A stretch of 64,000 nt of DNA from Martinezella dioscoreae (GCF_009176305.1 NZ_BLAJ01000001.1:868001-932000); one strand, 5' to 3'; positions 20,363-30,172 are shown, counted from the stretch's first letter. The notes: generated from the sequence alone by a model not told the origin. Numbers and translations are program-made.

Positions 20363-21282
20363 CGGTCAAAAATATGAGGCGGTCCCGTCATCGCGTCCCG
20401 CTCGCCATCGACGAGGTTGAGGACACATTCGTTCTGCCGCGTCCGCTGCGCCGCACTGTTCGTTTCCTGGTCAGCCTCGGTTCGGGTCGCATCAATATTC
20501 CGGCTCATACGGGTACTGTTTCGACCCTCGTTCTTCTTGCTGCGACCGGCCTTTATGGCATGTCGGTTGGCGGTCATACCCAGGCGGTCGCGGAAGCGAC
20601 GACTTCTGCCGCTGGTTTTGCGATCGAGGATGTAAAGGTCTCCGGCAATGACGAGACCTCGGAAATCGAGATCCTGCAGCTGCTCGGCCTCGACGGTACG
20701 ACGTCGCTCGTTGCCCTTAATGCCGATGCCGCCCGCCAGAAGATTGCCAACTTGCCCTGGGTTCAGAATGTCGAGGTTCGTAAGGTCTATCCGCGGACTG
20801 TCGAGGTGAAGCTCAAGGAGCGTAAGGCCTATGCGATCTGGCAGCACGGTTCCGAGCTTTCTCTAATCCAGAAGGACGGCAGCGTGATTGCACCGCTGCG
20901 CGACAACAAGTTTGCAAAGCTACCGCTCTTCGTCGGTCGTGATGCCGAAACCGCAGCCGCCTCCATCGACGACCAGTTTGCCAAGTGGCCCGATGTTCGC
21001 AGCCATGTGAAGGCTTTCGTGCGTGTCGCCGGTCGTCGCTGGGATCTCTATCTGGACAACGGCGTGATCATCAAATTGCCGGAAGACAATATCGATGATG
21101 CGCTCGCGCGGCTGACCAAGCTCGACAAGGAGCAAAATCTTTTGCAGCGCGATATCGCTGCCGTCGATCTCCGTATCGATGATCGTACCGCCATTGAGTT
21201 AACTCCGGATGCCGCAATTCGTCGCCAGGCCGCAGTCGATGCAAGAAACAAGGCTTTGAAGAAAGCAGGTCAGGATACATGA
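20350..21282 (+). CDS. ftsQ: Cell division protein FtsQ
   Basis: A 310-residue bitopic divisome protein with a basic cytoplasmic tail, one membrane segment near residues 50-70 ([17 protein letters not shown]) and a periplasmic POTRA domain starting at about [11 protein letters not shown]. FtsQ recruits FtsL/FtsB. The start is judged to be TTG at 20350, because GGAGGA lies 6 bases upstream. A GTG at 20329 and an ATG at 20374 are alternatives. It overlaps ddlB, and its stop overlaps the ftsA ATG (ATGA). Confidence 0.9.
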   Translation: MFALTVKNMRRSRHRVPLAIDEVEDTFVLPRPLRRTVRFLVSLGSGRINIPAHTGTVSTLVLLAATGLYGMSVGGHTQAVAEATTSAAGFAIEDVKVSGNDETSEIEILQLLGLDGTTSLVALNADAARQKIANLPWVQNVEVRKVYPRTVEVKLKERKAYAIWQHGSELSLIQKDGSVIAPLRDNKFAKLPLFVGRDAETAAASIDDQFAKWPDVRSHVKAFVRVAGRRWDLYLDNGVIIKLPEDNIDDALARLTKLDKEQNLLQRDIAAVDLRIDDRTAIELTPDAAIRRQAAVDARNKALKKAGQDT

Positions 21283-22610
21283 GCTTATTTGGTTCGTCCC
21301 ATTTCGGCCTGCCTCGGTTGAAGCCTTTGTCTTCGAAGCGGTCGCATATCGTGTCGGTCCTTGACATCGGCTCGACGAAGGTCGTCTGCATGATCGGTCG
21401 TCTGACGCCGCGCGAGGAGAGCCAAGTTCTCCCGAACCGCACCCACAACATCGAGATCATCGGTATCGGTCATCAGCGTTCCCGCGGCATCAAGACTGGC
21501 GTGATCGCCGATCTCGACGCGCTGGAAGGGGTTGTCCGGCTTGCGGTCGATGCCGCCGAGCGTATGGCGGGCCTGACCGTCGACAGCCTAATCGTCAACG
21601 TTTCGGCCGGTCGTCTCGGCAGCGATATTTACACCGCGACCATCGATCTCGGTGGTCAGGAAGTCGAGGCCAACGATCTCAAGAAGGTTCTGGCCGCAGC
21701 CTGCCAGCAGTCGATCCGTCAGGAGCGTGCCGTGCTGCACTCGCTGGCGACGGGCTACTCCCTTGATGGCGAGCGCGGCATTCGCGATCCGCTGGCCATG
21801 TTCGGCGACGCTCTTGGTGTCGACATGCATGTGGTGACGGCCGAGCGGTCGGCGCTTCGCAACCTCGAGCTCTGCATCAACCGTGCGCATCTCTCGGTCG
21901 AAGGCATGGTGGCGACACCTTATGCCAGCGGTCTTGCAGCCCTCGTTGACGATGAAGTCGAGCTTGGCTGCGCTGCGATCGACATGGGCGGCGGCACGAC
22001 GACGATTTCGGTCTTTGCCGAGGGCAAGCTGGTGCACACCGACGCCGTCAGCCTCGGCGGGCATCATGTCACCACCGATCTTGCACGCGGCCTTTCCACC
22101 CGCATCGAGGATGCGGAGCGGCTGAAGGTCGTTCATGCTTCCGCTCTCGCGAATTCTTCGGAAGAGCGCGAACTGATTTCCATCCCGCCGATCGGCGAAG
22201 ACGAGCGTGACCAGCCGACACAGGTGCCGAAGGCGCTCGTGTCGCGCATCGTCAAGGCTCGCATCGAGGAAACTCTCGAGCTCATTCGCGATCGCATCCA
22301 GCGTTCGGGCTTCAGCCCGATCGTCGGCAAGCGCGTCGTCCTGACCGGCGGTGCCAGCCAGCTGACCGGTCTGCCCGATGTGGCGCGCCGGGTACTTGCC
22401 CGCAATGTCCGCATCGGTCGTCCGATGGGCGTGTCTGGTTTGCCGACGGCAGCCAAGGGGCCGGCTTTTTCGACCGCTGTGGGACTGATGATCTATCCGC
22501 AGGTCGCAGACATGGAAACACATGCGCCGAGCAGCGGTCTGCTCTCGTCGTTTGGAGGTAACAACAGCCGGATCGGCCGCGTTGGCCAATGGCTGAAAGA
22601 GAGTTTTTGA
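21279..22610 (+). CDS. ftsA: Cell division protein FtsA
   Basis: A 443-residue actin-like ATPase that tethers FtsZ filaments to the membrane. Phosphate 1 motif VLDIGSTKVVCMIG, the 1C domain, the second phosphate loop IDMGGGTTTISVF and the adenosine motif VLTGGASQLTGL are visible. The C-terminus, GRVGQWLKESF, is the usual amphipathic membrane-targeting helix. The start overlaps ftsQ by 4 bases; ftsZ follows after 102 bases. Confidence 0.97.
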   Translation: MSLFGSSHFGLPRLKPLSSKRSHIVSVLDIGSTKVVCMIGRLTPREESQVLPNRTHNIEIIGIGHQRSRGIKTGVIADLDALEGVVRLAVDAAERMAGLTVDSLIVNVSAGRLGSDIYTATIDLGGQEVEANDLKKVLAAACQQSIRQERAVLHSLATGYSLDGERGIRDPLAMFGDALGVDMHVVTAERSALRNLELCINRAHLSVEGMVATPYASGLAALVDDEVELGCAAIDMGGGTTTISVFAEGKLVHTDAVSLGGHHVTTDLARGLSTRIEDAERLKVVHASALANSSEERELISIPPIGEDERDQPTQVPKALVSRIVKARIEETLELIRDRIQRSGFSPIVGKRVVLTGGASQLTGLPDVARRVLARNVRIGRPMGVSGLPTAAKGPAFSTAVGLMIYPQVADMETHAPSSGLLSSFGGNNSRIGRVGQWLKESF

Positions 22611-22712
22611 GTGCCTGATCCCGGAAATCAGTCCGGGGCAAGCGTCAGGCAAGTGAAATCGAGTGAATTGGCCGGCGTGGCGATGCGGCCATAAAGAGAA
22701 GGAACGGGTACA

Positions 22713-24449
22713 ATGACTATCAAGCTGCATAAGCCAGATATCACCGAGCTTAAGCCGCGAATCACCGTGTTCGGTGTTGGTGGCGGTGGCGGCAATGCCG
22801 TCAACAACATGATCACGGCAGGCCTGCAGGGCGTCGATTTCGTCGTCGCCAACACGGATGCCCAGGCGCTGACCATGACGAAGGCAGAGCGGATCATCCA
22901 GCTCGGCGTCAACGTCACGGAAGGTCTCGGCGCCGGCTCGCAGCCGGAAGTTGGCCGTGCAGCTGCCGAAGAGTGCATCGATGAAATCATCGATCATCTG
23001 AACGGTACACATATGTGCTTCGTCACCGCCGGTATGGGTGGTGGTACGGGTACGGGTGCCGCTCCGGTCGTCGCACAGGCCGCTCGCAACAAGGGCATCC
23101 TGACCGTTGGCGTCGTTACCAAGCCGTTCCACTTCGAAGGCGGCCGCCGTATGCGTCTCGCAGAGATGGGCATTCAGGAACTGCAGAAGTCGGTCGACAC
23201 CCTGATCGTCATTCCGAACCAGAATCTGTTCCGCATCGCCAACGACAAGACGACTTTCGCTGACGCGTTCTCGATGGCCGACCAGGTTCTCTATTCGGGC
23301 GTTGCCTGCATCACCGACTTGATGGTGAAGGAAGGTCTCATCAACCTCGACTTCGCCGACGTCCGTTCGGTCATGCGCGAAATGGGCCGCGCGATGATGG
23401 GTACCGGCGAGGCTTCCGGCCAGGGCCGTGCAATGCAGGCTGCTGAAGCTGCCATTGCCAACCCGCTGCTCGACGAAACCTCGATGAAGGGTGCACAGGG
23501 CTTGCTGATCTCGATCACCGGCGGCCGTGACCTGACCCTGTTCGAAGTCGACGAAGCTGCAACCCGCATCCGCGAAGAAGTCGATCCTGACGCCAATATC
23601 ATCCTCGGCGCCACCTTCGACGAATCGCTTGAGGGCATCATTCGCGTTTCCGTCGTCGCAACGGGCATCGACCGCGCGATGAACGAGGCTTCCGACAGAG
23701 GCATGGAATTCCGCCCCGCCGCAAAGCCTGCTATGCGTCCTTCCGCGGCCGCCGCTCCGGCAGCGGCCGCAGTTCAGCCTGCCCACGTCTCGCAGGCCCA
23801 AACCGCACAGGCTGCCGCTCCGGCTCCTCGTACCGTGGATCCGGTCGCCCAGACCATTCGTGCAGCAGAGGCCGATCTGGAGCGCGAACTGGAATTCCAG
23901 ATGAGCCGGCAGACTCAGGTGCCGCAGCAGCCGGTTATGCAGCAGGCCGCTGCGCCGGAAGATAACTTCCGTCCGCAGAGCCGCATCTTCGCAGCAGCCC
24001 CGGAAGCCCAGCCGGTCCGTCAGGCTCCGGTTCAGCCTCAGCAGCAGGCGCCGGTCATGCATCAGCAGCCGGTCATCCGTCAGGCTCCCGAGCAGGTCCG
24101 CATGCCGAAGGTCGAGGATTTCCCACCGGTCGTTAAGGCCGAGATGGAACACCGCGCCCAGCCGGCAGCCGCCCAGGCGACCGAAGAGCGTGGCCCCATG
24201 GGTCTTCTGAAGCGAATCACCAATTCGCTCGGCCGCCGCGAAGAAGATCCGGCTTTCGACGACATGATGGCTCCAACGAGCAACGCCGCTCCGCAGCAGC
24301 GTCGTGCGCCGTCGCCGGAAGCAAGCCTCTATGCTCCGCGCCGTGGCAATCTCGACGATCACGGCCGCCAGGCTCCGCAGGCACGCATGGCAAGCCATGA
24401 GGACGATCAGCTCGAGATTCCGGCCTTCCTGCGCCGCCAGTCGAACTGA
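22713..24449 (+). CDS. ftsZ: Cell division GTPase FtsZ (long rhizobial form)
   Basis: A 578-residue tubulin homologue that forms the cytokinetic ring. The GTP signature GGGTGTG is at residues 109-115, preceded by [13 protein letters not shown] and followed by the NLDFADV T7 loop. After the globular core (about 1-320) comes an unusually long linker of about 230 residues rich in Ala, Pro and Gln, then the C-terminal peptide EIPAFLRRQ that binds FtsA. Many bacteria have linkers several times shorter; long ones are known for the main FtsZ of rhizobia. A 102-base gap after ftsA leaves room for a separate promoter. A terminator follows. Confidence 0.98.
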   Translation: MTIKLHKPDITELKPRITVFGVGGGGGNAVNNMITAGLQGVDFVVANTDAQALTMTKAERIIQLGVNVTEGLGAGSQPEVGRAAAEECIDEIIDHLNGTHMCFVTAGMGGGTGTGAAPVVAQAARNKGILTVGVVTKPFHFEGGRRMRLAEMGIQELQKSVDTLIVIPNQNLFRIANDKTTFADAFSMADQVLYSGVACITDLMVKEGLINLDFADVRSVMREMGRAMMGTGEASGQGRAMQAAEAAIANPLLDETSMKGAQGLLISITGGRDLTLFEVDEAATRIREEVDPDANIILGATFDESLEGIIRVSVVATGIDRAMNEASDRGMEFRPAAKPAMRPSAAAAPAAAAVQPAHVSQAQTAQAAAPAPRTVDPVAQTIRAAEADLERELEFQMSRQTQVPQQPVMQQAAAPEDNFRPQSRIFAAAPEAQPVRQAPVQPQQQAPVMHQQPVIRQAPEQVRMPKVEDFPPVVKAEMEHRAQPAAAQATEERGPMGLLKRITNSLGRREEDPAFDDMMAPTSNAAPQQRRAPSPEASLYAPRRGNLDDHGRQAPQARMASHEDDQLEIPAFLRRQSN

Positions 24450-24467
24450 CCCGCAACAGGCAGCCCT

Positions 24468-24486
24468 TTAATAGGTTGCTAACCAT
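24468..24486 (+). promoter_or_regulatory. Possible CtrA box between ftsZ and lpxC
   Basis: TTAA (24468-24471), seven bases, CTAACCAT (24479-24486) matches TTAA-N7-TTAACCAT with one mismatch. It sits just before the ftsZ terminator and about 300 bases before lpxC. A role for lpxC is possible but the distance is long. Confidence 0.3.
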
Positions 24487-24493
24487 ATTGGAG

Positions 24494-24530
24494 AAATCCG
24501 GGGCCGAAAGGCTCCGGATTTTCTTATTTT
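24494..24530 (+). terminator. Terminator after ftsZ
   Basis: AAATCCGG and CCGGATTT enclose GGCCGAAAGGCT, forming a long stem with a GAAA tetraloop, followed by TTCTTATTTT. Confidence 0.88.
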
Positions 24531-24778
24531 ATAACCATTGTCTTATTTAAAATTATCCAACGAATTCAATTGGCTGCTTTCGTAACAAAACGAAAGAAAC
24601 AGTGATTTGGAATGCGATGCCCTGGCGCGTATGTAGATATCAAGCAAGCCCGCTGAATCACATTCGGAGACGAATGTATGTGAGGTGCGTGGCATAGTTA
24701 ACAGACTGAACCGGCGATAAGGGTAAGCGTCCGAAGATGACCGCCCGGCCTGGATCAGATAGACGAAGGCAGAATTAC
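24531..24778. other. Intergenic region upstream of lpxC
   Basis: About 250 bases without a gene. The only structure seen is ACATTCG-GAGA-CGAATGT (24660-24677), a 7-bp hairpin or possible operator. A promoter for lpxC must lie here because a terminator precedes it. Confidence 0.4.
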
Positions 24779-25735
24779 ATGGCAATTGGATTGCTTGGTT
24801 TTCAGACCACCATTGCAAACCCTGTGACACTTTCCGGTATTGGCGTTCATTCCGGTGCCAATGTGTCGATCACCTTCTACCCCGCCGAAGCCGGCACCGG
24901 TGTCGTTTTCCAGCGTCTGCACGATAATGGCGATGTGACCGAACTGCGTGCCGTTTCCTCGCAGGTCGGCAACACGGATCTCTGCACGGTTCTCGGCTTT
25001 TCTCCGGCGCGCTCTGTCGCGACGGTCGAGCACGTCATGGCTGCGATCTACGCGATCGGCCTCGATAACGTCGTCGTCGAGGTGTCTGGTGCGGAAATGC
25101 CGATCATGGACGGCAGCTCCTATCCCTTCATCGAGGCGATCGAGCAGGCGGGTGTCGTTTCGCTCGGTGTCAAGCGCCGCTATATCCGCGTCATCAAGCC
25201 GGTGCGGATCGAAGCTGGCGGTTCCTGGTGCGAGTTCCGCCCCTATGACGGCACGCGCTTCGAAGTCGAGATCGATTTCGAATGCCCGCTGATCGGCCGC
25301 CAGAAATGGGAAGGCGATCTGACCGCCGAGACCTTCAAGACGGAACTGTCGCGCGCGCGTACCTTCGGCTTCATGCGCGATGTCGAGCCCCTCTGGGCTT
25401 CGGGCCATGCGCTGGGTTCGTCGCTGGAAAATTCGGTCGTCATTTCGGACGACAATACCGTCATCAACGTCGAAGGCCTGCGTTATCCCAAGGACGAGTT
25501 CGTCCGACACAAGACGCTCGATGCCGTTGGCGATCTGGCTCTCGCCGGTGCACAATTCATTGGCTGCTACCGCTCCTATCGCGGCGGCCATCGCATGAAT
25601 GCGAATGCCCTGAAGGCATTGCTCAGCGATCCGACCGCTTACGAGGTCGTCGAAACCTCGGCACCTCGCCAGCGCGGTCATGGCCGCGAGTTCATTGCGG
25701 TCAACGCGCCTGAATTCGCTCCTTGGTCGGCGTGA
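24779..25735 (+). CDS. lpxC: UDP-3-O-acyl-N-acetylglucosamine deacetylase
   Basis: A 318-residue zinc enzyme for the first committed step of lipid A synthesis. Metal-site regions are VEHVMAA (H85) and RHKTLDAVGD; EMPIMDGSSYPF and the late GGHRMN histidine also match the family. The ATG at 24779 (MAIGLLGFQTT) is chosen over an open frame beginning at 24737 because it matches the family start and has GAAGG upstream. It closes the dcw region and has its own terminator. Confidence 0.96.
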   Translation: MAIGLLGFQTTIANPVTLSGIGVHSGANVSITFYPAEAGTGVVFQRLHDNGDVTELRAVSSQVGNTDLCTVLGFSPARSVATVEHVMAAIYAIGLDNVVVEVSGAEMPIMDGSSYPFIEAIEQAGVVSLGVKRRYIRVIKPVRIEAGGSWCEFRPYDGTRFEVEIDFECPLIGRQKWEGDLTAETFKTELSRARTFGFMRDVEPLWASGHALGSSLENSVVISDDNTVINVEGLRYPKDEFVRHKTLDAVGDLALAGAQFIGCYRSYRGGHRMNANALKALLSDPTAYEVVETSAPRQRGHGREFIAVNAPEFAPWSA

Positions 25736-25762
25736 TTTTTTCGAGATCGAAATGAGACAAAG

Positions 25763-25794
25763 CTGCCGCTCTGATGAAGGGCGGCTCTTTTTTT
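25763..25794 (+). terminator. Terminator after lpxC
   Basis: GCCGCTC-TGATGAA-GGGCGGC followed by TCTTTTTTT is a 7-bp hairpin with a strong U tract. Confidence 0.87.
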
Positions 25795-25925
25795 GACGGA
25801 CGACTCATCGGGTTTGTCTTCGGTCGCGAAGCGGCGGGATGGTGCGGGCCGATATGAGAAATCCCTGTCAAAACAGTGATTAAAGGCTGCGGATATGCGG
25901 TCTTTGCCACAAAAATGCGTTAATG

Positions 25926-25957
25926 CACCATCAATGCGTTGCCCTGATGGTGTTTTT
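25926..25957 (+). terminator. Terminator-like hairpin in the bamD leader
   Basis: CACCATCA and TGATGGTG, 11 bases apart, form an 8-bp stem followed by TTTTT. It lies 88 bases before the bamD ATG and may be a second terminator for lpxC or an attenuator in the bamD leader. The rest of 25795-26044 shows no gene. Confidence 0.5.
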
Positions 25958-26044
25958 GCGGCTAGAAACGCCAGCGAGAGAACGCCGTCTCCGCAACGAC
26001 GGCTATGGGACAGTCATCCGATGGGTTTTGCAAGGTCTGAACGC

Positions 26045-26890
26045 ATGAATATCACAGCACGGGCTTTGCTCGTATCGCTCCTTCTGGCCGGTACCGGTGC
26101 GGTGGTGACGGGGTGTAATACGAAAAAGGATATCGACATCACCAAGCTCGGTGTCGAGACCGATCCACCGGAGATGCTCTACAATCAAGGCCTTGCCAAC
26201 ATCAAGGCCGGCAACATGACGGAAGCCGGCAAGAAGTTCGATGCCATCAACCAGCAGCAGCCCTTCTCCGAATGGGCGCGCAAGGCATTGGTGATGAGCA
26301 CCTTCGTGAAGTATCGCACGGGCCGTTATGATGAGGCGGTACAGACCGGCAATACCTATCTCAAGCAATATCCGGGCTCGGAAGATGCCGACTATGTGCA
26401 ATATCTGGTCGGTTCGTCCTATGCCAAACAGATCGTCGACGTGACGCAGGACCAGCGTGCAGCACAGCAGACGATCGAGGCGATGACCAAGCTCGTCAAT
26501 ACCTATCCGAAGTCGCAATATGTCAGCGACGCTCAGGAAAAGATCCGCTTTGCCCGCGACCAGCTCGCCGGCAAGGAAATGCAGATCGGCCGTTATTATC
26601 TGGAGCGCAAGGATTATCTGGCTGCCATCTCCCGCTTCCGCGTGGTGGTGGAGCAGTATCCGACGACGAACCAGATCGAGGAAGCCCTGGCGCGACTCGT
26701 CGAAGCTTATTATGCGATGGGTATCGTACCCGAAGCGCAAACGGCAGCTGCCGTTCTCGGCCACAACTATCCGGACAGCCGCTGGTACAAGGATTCCTAT
26801 CAGCTGCTGCAGAAGGGCGGCGTGGAGCCGAGCGAAAATTCGGGCTCCTGGATTTCCAGAGCGGGCAAGAAACTTCTTCTTGGGACGTGA
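26045..26890 (+). CDS. bamD: Outer-membrane assembly lipoprotein BamD
   Basis: A 281-residue lipoprotein (ComL/YfiO). The signal peptide ends in a lipobox, VVTGC, and the mature part has TPR-like helical repeats (PPEMLYNQGLANIKAGNMTE, LAAISRFRVVVEQYP). BamD works with BamA in inserting outer-membrane beta-barrel proteins. The ATG at 26045 has AAGG about 10 bases upstream; an in-frame ATG at 26021 would add eight residues. recN follows 12 bases later, likely in one operon. Confidence 0.94.
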   Translation: MNITARALLVSLLLAGTGAVVTGCNTKKDIDITKLGVETDPPEMLYNQGLANIKAGNMTEAGKKFDAINQQQPFSEWARKALVMSTFVKYRTGRYDEAVQTGNTYLKQYPGSEDADYVQYLVGSSYAKQIVDVTQDQRAAQQTIEAMTKLVNTYPKSQYVSDAQEKIRFARDQLAGKEMQIGRYYLERKDYLAAISRFRVVVEQYPTTNQIEEALARLVEAYYAMGIVPEAQTAAAVLGHNYPDSRWYKDSYQLLQKGGVEPSENSGSWISRAGKKLLLGT

Positions 26891-26902
26891 GATTGAGCGC
26901 AG

Positions 26903-28576
26903 ATGCTGATCCAGCTTTCGATCCGCGATATCGTATTGATCGAGCGGCTGGATCTTGCCTTCGAGTCCGGACTTTCGGTGCTGACCGGCGAGACGGGTGC
27001 GGGCAAATCCATCCTGCTTGACAGTCTGTCGCTGGCCCTTGGCGGGCGCGGCGATGGCGGGCTCGTGCGCCATGGCGAGGATCGCGGCCAGGTGACTGCG
27101 GTTTTCGATGTCGGTACACAGCATCCGGCCCGCAAGCTCCTGCGCGAAAATGGCATCGACGATGACGGCGATCTGATTTTCCGCCGTGTGCAGTCCGCCG
27201 ATGGCCGCACCAAGGCCTTTGTCAACGACCAGGCGCTCAGCGTGCAGCTCATGCGCCAGATCGGCCAGCTTCTCGTCGAAATTCACGGTCAGCATGATGA
27301 CCGAGCGCTCATCGATACCGACGCGCACCGCACCTTGCTGGATGCCTTTGCCGGCCTCGCCGAAGAGGCGCAGGAGGTCGGCAGGCTGCACAAAATCTGG
27401 CGCGATACCGAGCGCACCTTGAAGAAGCATCGCGAGCAGGTCGAGAAGGCAGCGCGTGAAGCGGACTATCTTCGCGCCTCCGTCGAGGAGCTGGAGAAGC
27501 TCTCGCCGCAGGATGGTGAGGAGGATGAGCTGGCTGAGAAGCGCTCGCGGATGATGAAAGCCGAGCGCATTGCGGGGGATATCGCCGAGGCTTCCGAATT
27601 CCTCAATGGCAACGCATCGCCCGTGCCGCATATCGCATCGTTGGTGCGCCGACTGGAGCGAAAAAGCCATGAGGCGCCCGGTCTTCTAGAGGATACAGTG
27701 GCGCTGCTGGATGCTGCTCTCGATCAGCTGTCCAACGCGCAGATGGAAGTGGAGGCAGCACTCCGCAAAACGGAATATGATCCGCGCGAACTTGAGCGTG
27801 TCGAAGAGCGCCTCTTCGCGTTGCGGGGTGCCTCGCGCAAATATTCCGTGCCGGTAACGGAACTGCCAGCCCTGGCCGCACGCATGATTTCGGATCTAGC
27901 CGATCTCGACGCCGGCGAAGAGCGACTGGCGCGCCTTGCTGCCGAGCTTTCCGCCGCCAAGGCGGATTATGATGTCGCCGCACGCAATCTGTCGGAGAAA
28001 CGTCACCATGCCGGCGAGGCTCTGGCCGCAGCCGTCATGGCCGAACTGCCGGCCTTGAAGCTCGAGCGTGCGCGTTTCATGGTGGAGATATCAAGCGATC
28101 CAGAAGCTGGGACAGCCGAGGGTATCGACGTTGTCGAATTTCATGTGCAGACCAACCCTGGCACGCGGCCGGGACCGATCACCAAGGTCGCCTCTGGCGG
28201 CGAGCTGTCGCGCTTCCTTCTGGCATTGAAGGTTGCGCTTGCCGATCGCGGCTCTGCGCCGACCCTCGTGTTCGACGAAATCGACACTGGTGTCGGCGGC
28301 GCGGTCGCGGATGCGATCGGCCAGCGGCTGAAGCGCCTGTCTGATCGCGTGCAGGTGCTGTCGGTCACCCATGCACCGCAGGTCGCTGCCCGCGCTGCAA
28401 CCCATCTCCTGATCTCCAAGGGACCCGTCGCGGACGGCTCGGAAAAAATTTCCACACGCGTCGCCACCATGGAGCCGAAGGATCGCACCGAGGAAATCGC
28501 CCGCATGCTCGCGGGTGCTTCGGTAACCGAAGAGGCGAGGGCGGCTGCCAAGCGCTTGCTGGCCGGTAACGGGTGA
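26903..28576 (+). CDS. recN: DNA repair protein RecN
   Basis: A 557-residue SMC-like ATPase. Walker A (GETGAGKS, residues 29-36) lies at the N-terminus, a coiled-coil middle part runs about residues 155-370, and the C-terminal half has the ABC signature ASGGELSRFLLALK and Walker B TLVFDEIDTGVGG. RecN binds DNA ends and aids recombinational double-strand break repair. It follows bamD by 12 bases; this bamD-recN-ligA neighbourhood is common in rhizobia. Confidence 0.97.
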   Translation: MLIQLSIRDIVLIERLDLAFESGLSVLTGETGAGKSILLDSLSLALGGRGDGGLVRHGEDRGQVTAVFDVGTQHPARKLLRENGIDDDGDLIFRRVQSADGRTKAFVNDQALSVQLMRQIGQLLVEIHGQHDDRALIDTDAHRTLLDAFAGLAEEAQEVGRLHKIWRDTERTLKKHREQVEKAAREADYLRASVEELEKLSPQDGEEDELAEKRSRMMKAERIAGDIAEASEFLNGNASPVPHIASLVRRLERKSHEAPGLLEDTVALLDAALDQLSNAQMEVEAALRKTEYDPRELERVEERLFALRGASRKYSVPVTELPALAARMISDLADLDAGEERLARLAAELSAAKADYDVAARNLSEKRHHAGEALAAAVMAELPALKLERARFMVEISSDPEAGTAEGIDVVEFHVQTNPGTRPGPITKVASGGELSRFLLALKVALADRGSAPTLVFDEIDTGVGGAVADAIGQRLKRLSDRVQVLSVTHAPQVAARAATHLLISKGPVADGSEKISTRVATMEPKDRTEEIARMLAGASVTEEARAAAKRLLAGNG

Positions 28577-28777
28577 TCTCTCCTGTGATGTTGTCGGAGC
28601 AGATGCCGGTGGCGACTTGCCCGAAGCGGGCATAGCAGCAAGCTCAGCGACTATAGCGCTGAAACGCACCTGAACCCGTCATCTGCCGTCGGCATCTTGC
28701 TTCGGTTTTTCGACGGTCTTGCGTCATATATCCTTCATCGTCCCCGGCTAGGCAGGCCCGGAATCCGGAGACCGTCA

Positions 28778-29410
28778 ATGCACTCAACCACACAACCCAA
28801 TCGCCCAAAAATCGCAGAAACCGTCATCCACCCGACGGCGAACATAAGGGATTCGAGCATCGGCAGATGCTGTGAGATTTTGGCGGACACATCTCTGCAC
28901 ACTGCCGAACTCGGAGATTTCTCTTACTTGGGGCCGCGCTGCATTGTCGGTGACGCAACGATTGGAAAGTTCTGCGCCATTGCGGCAGAGGTCAGAATTG
29001 GCGCTCCCAATCATCCGATGGACCGACCATCCATGCATCGTTTCACCTATTGTCCGGAATATTACGCGGCGGGCGCCGTGCGGGACCACGCCTTTTTCGA
29101 TCGGCGAAAGGAAGACCGCGCTGTCATCGGCAACGATGTCTGGATTGGTCATGGCGTGATTGTTTTGCCGGGCGTAAAGGCTGGAAACGGCGCCGTGCTT
29201 GCAGCGGGCGCGGTCGTCAGCAAAGATGTCCAACCATATACTGTCGTCGGTGGTATTCCCGCCAAGTTCATTCGAGAGCGCTTCACGCGAACCATTGCAG
29301 AAAGACTGACGTCCATCGCCTGGTGGGATTGGCCTTTCGAAACCATCATGGAGCGGCTTGCCGATTTTCAGTCAAGCGACATCGAGGCCTTCTGCGAGCG
29401 CTGGTCTTGA
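28778..29410 (+). CDS. Hexapeptide-repeat acetyltransferase (phosphonate-type/CatB-like)
   Basis: A 210-residue left-handed beta-helix transferase. Hexapeptide repeats run from about residue 15 to 90 and again at IGNDVWIGHGVIVLPGVKAGNGAVLAAGAVVSKDV (written in part). NHPMDRPSMHRFTY and the C-terminal WWDWP are features of the subgroup often linked to phosphonate metabolism loci, but no phn genes are present here. It likely transfers an acetyl group from acetyl-CoA; the acceptor is unknown. ATG at 28778 follows GGAG. It stands alone between recN and the convergent cdh gene. Confidence 0.8.
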   Translation: MHSTTQPNRPKIAETVIHPTANIRDSSIGRCCEILADTSLHTAELGDFSYLGPRCIVGDATIGKFCAIAAEVRIGAPNHPMDRPSMHRFTYCPEYYAAGAVRDHAFFDRRKEDRAVIGNDVWIGHGVIVLPGVKAGNGAVLAAGAVVSKDVQPYTVVGGIPAKFIRERFTRTIAERLTSIAWWDWPFETIMERLADFQSSDIEAFCERWS

Positions 29411-29431
29411 TCCGCGTCTGAGCGACATGCA

Positions 29432-30172
29432 TCAGAGCCGGCATTTGGGATCGATCATATCCTCTGCGGAGCCACGGGATTTGTAAGCCTCGTTTATTCT
29501 TGCCAGAATATAGAAGCCATGCTGCCCGTCGGGCAATGCAGCGCCAAAGACGCCGACCACGACGTTTTCCATATTTGAACGAGCGCCATCGACACCATCT
29601 GCGACGAGCTGCAGCGGGTTCAAATTCGAAAGGTCATCGGCCGTATGGAAAGTTGCCCACCAACCAGCTCGGGTCTTCAAGTCCGTAAACCGGCCGCTTT
29701 CAATTTCCGTCGCATGGGCCTTCAAGAGCGCGCGAAAGCGAGGTGTCTCGCACCCCATGTGGATATGAAGCCGATCTTGTGTGCGCCAACTGGCGGCGTT
29801 TATCGCCAAAGCAAAATTCTGTCTCGAAGCCTTCGTTGAGCGCGGATCGATTGCTGATAGCTCTTTCCACGCTTCCTCAAAATAGTTCGGCGCTCCCGTG
29901 ACCAGAAGGCGTGGGTCTTCGATGCCGGGTACATCGGCGAGCGGTGCAAGGACGGTGCGCTCCTTGTCAGCCGGCTCGCGAAGAATAACGTATGAAGACA
30001 ATGGATCCTGCGACTGGACTATCTTGAGGCACGGATATGGTGAGCCTGTGAGGGTGGAGTTGATTTCACAGGCTCTGACGACCAGCCCCAAAGCGGAGCG
30101 GCTGACGAATGAGCTCATGATCAAGACTGCAACGACGAGGAAAATAGAGAGAACGGTAAGACGGTGCTTCAT
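29432..30172 (-). CDS. cdh: CDP-diacylglycerol pyrophosphatase
   Basis: A 246-residue membrane-anchored protein resembling E. coli Cdh, which hydrolyses CDP-diacylglycerol to phosphatidate and CMP. An N-terminal membrane segment (residues 6-22) is followed by the APNYFEEAW block and the ALAINAASWRTQDRLHIHMGC segment (histidines 136 and 138), matching the HIT-like active site. Near the C-terminus, RSNMENVVVG and the Cys-containing end match the E. coli protein. Convergent with the acetyltransferase gene, 21 bases apart; divergent from ligA. Confidence 0.85.
   Translation of the reverse strand: MKHRLTVLSIFLVVAVLIMSSFVSRSALGLVVRACEINSTLTGSPYPCLKIVQSQDPLSSYVILREPADKERTVLAPLADVPGIEDPRLLVTGAPNYFEEAWKELSAIDPRSTKASRQNFALAINAASWRTQDRLHIHMGCETPRFRALLKAHATEIESGRFTDLKTRAGWWATFHTADDLSNLNPLQLVADGVDGARSNMENVVVGVFGAALPDGQHGFYILARINEAYKSRGSAEDMIDPKCRL

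Noticed and set aside
21588..24398. 936-codon minus-strand open frame opposite ftsA/ftsZ
   Set aside because: It mirrors strong codon bias of the plus-strand genes, has no motif, and both opposite genes are certain.
26003..27670. 555-codon minus-strand open frame opposite bamD/recN
   Set aside because: Antisense shadow of two certain genes.
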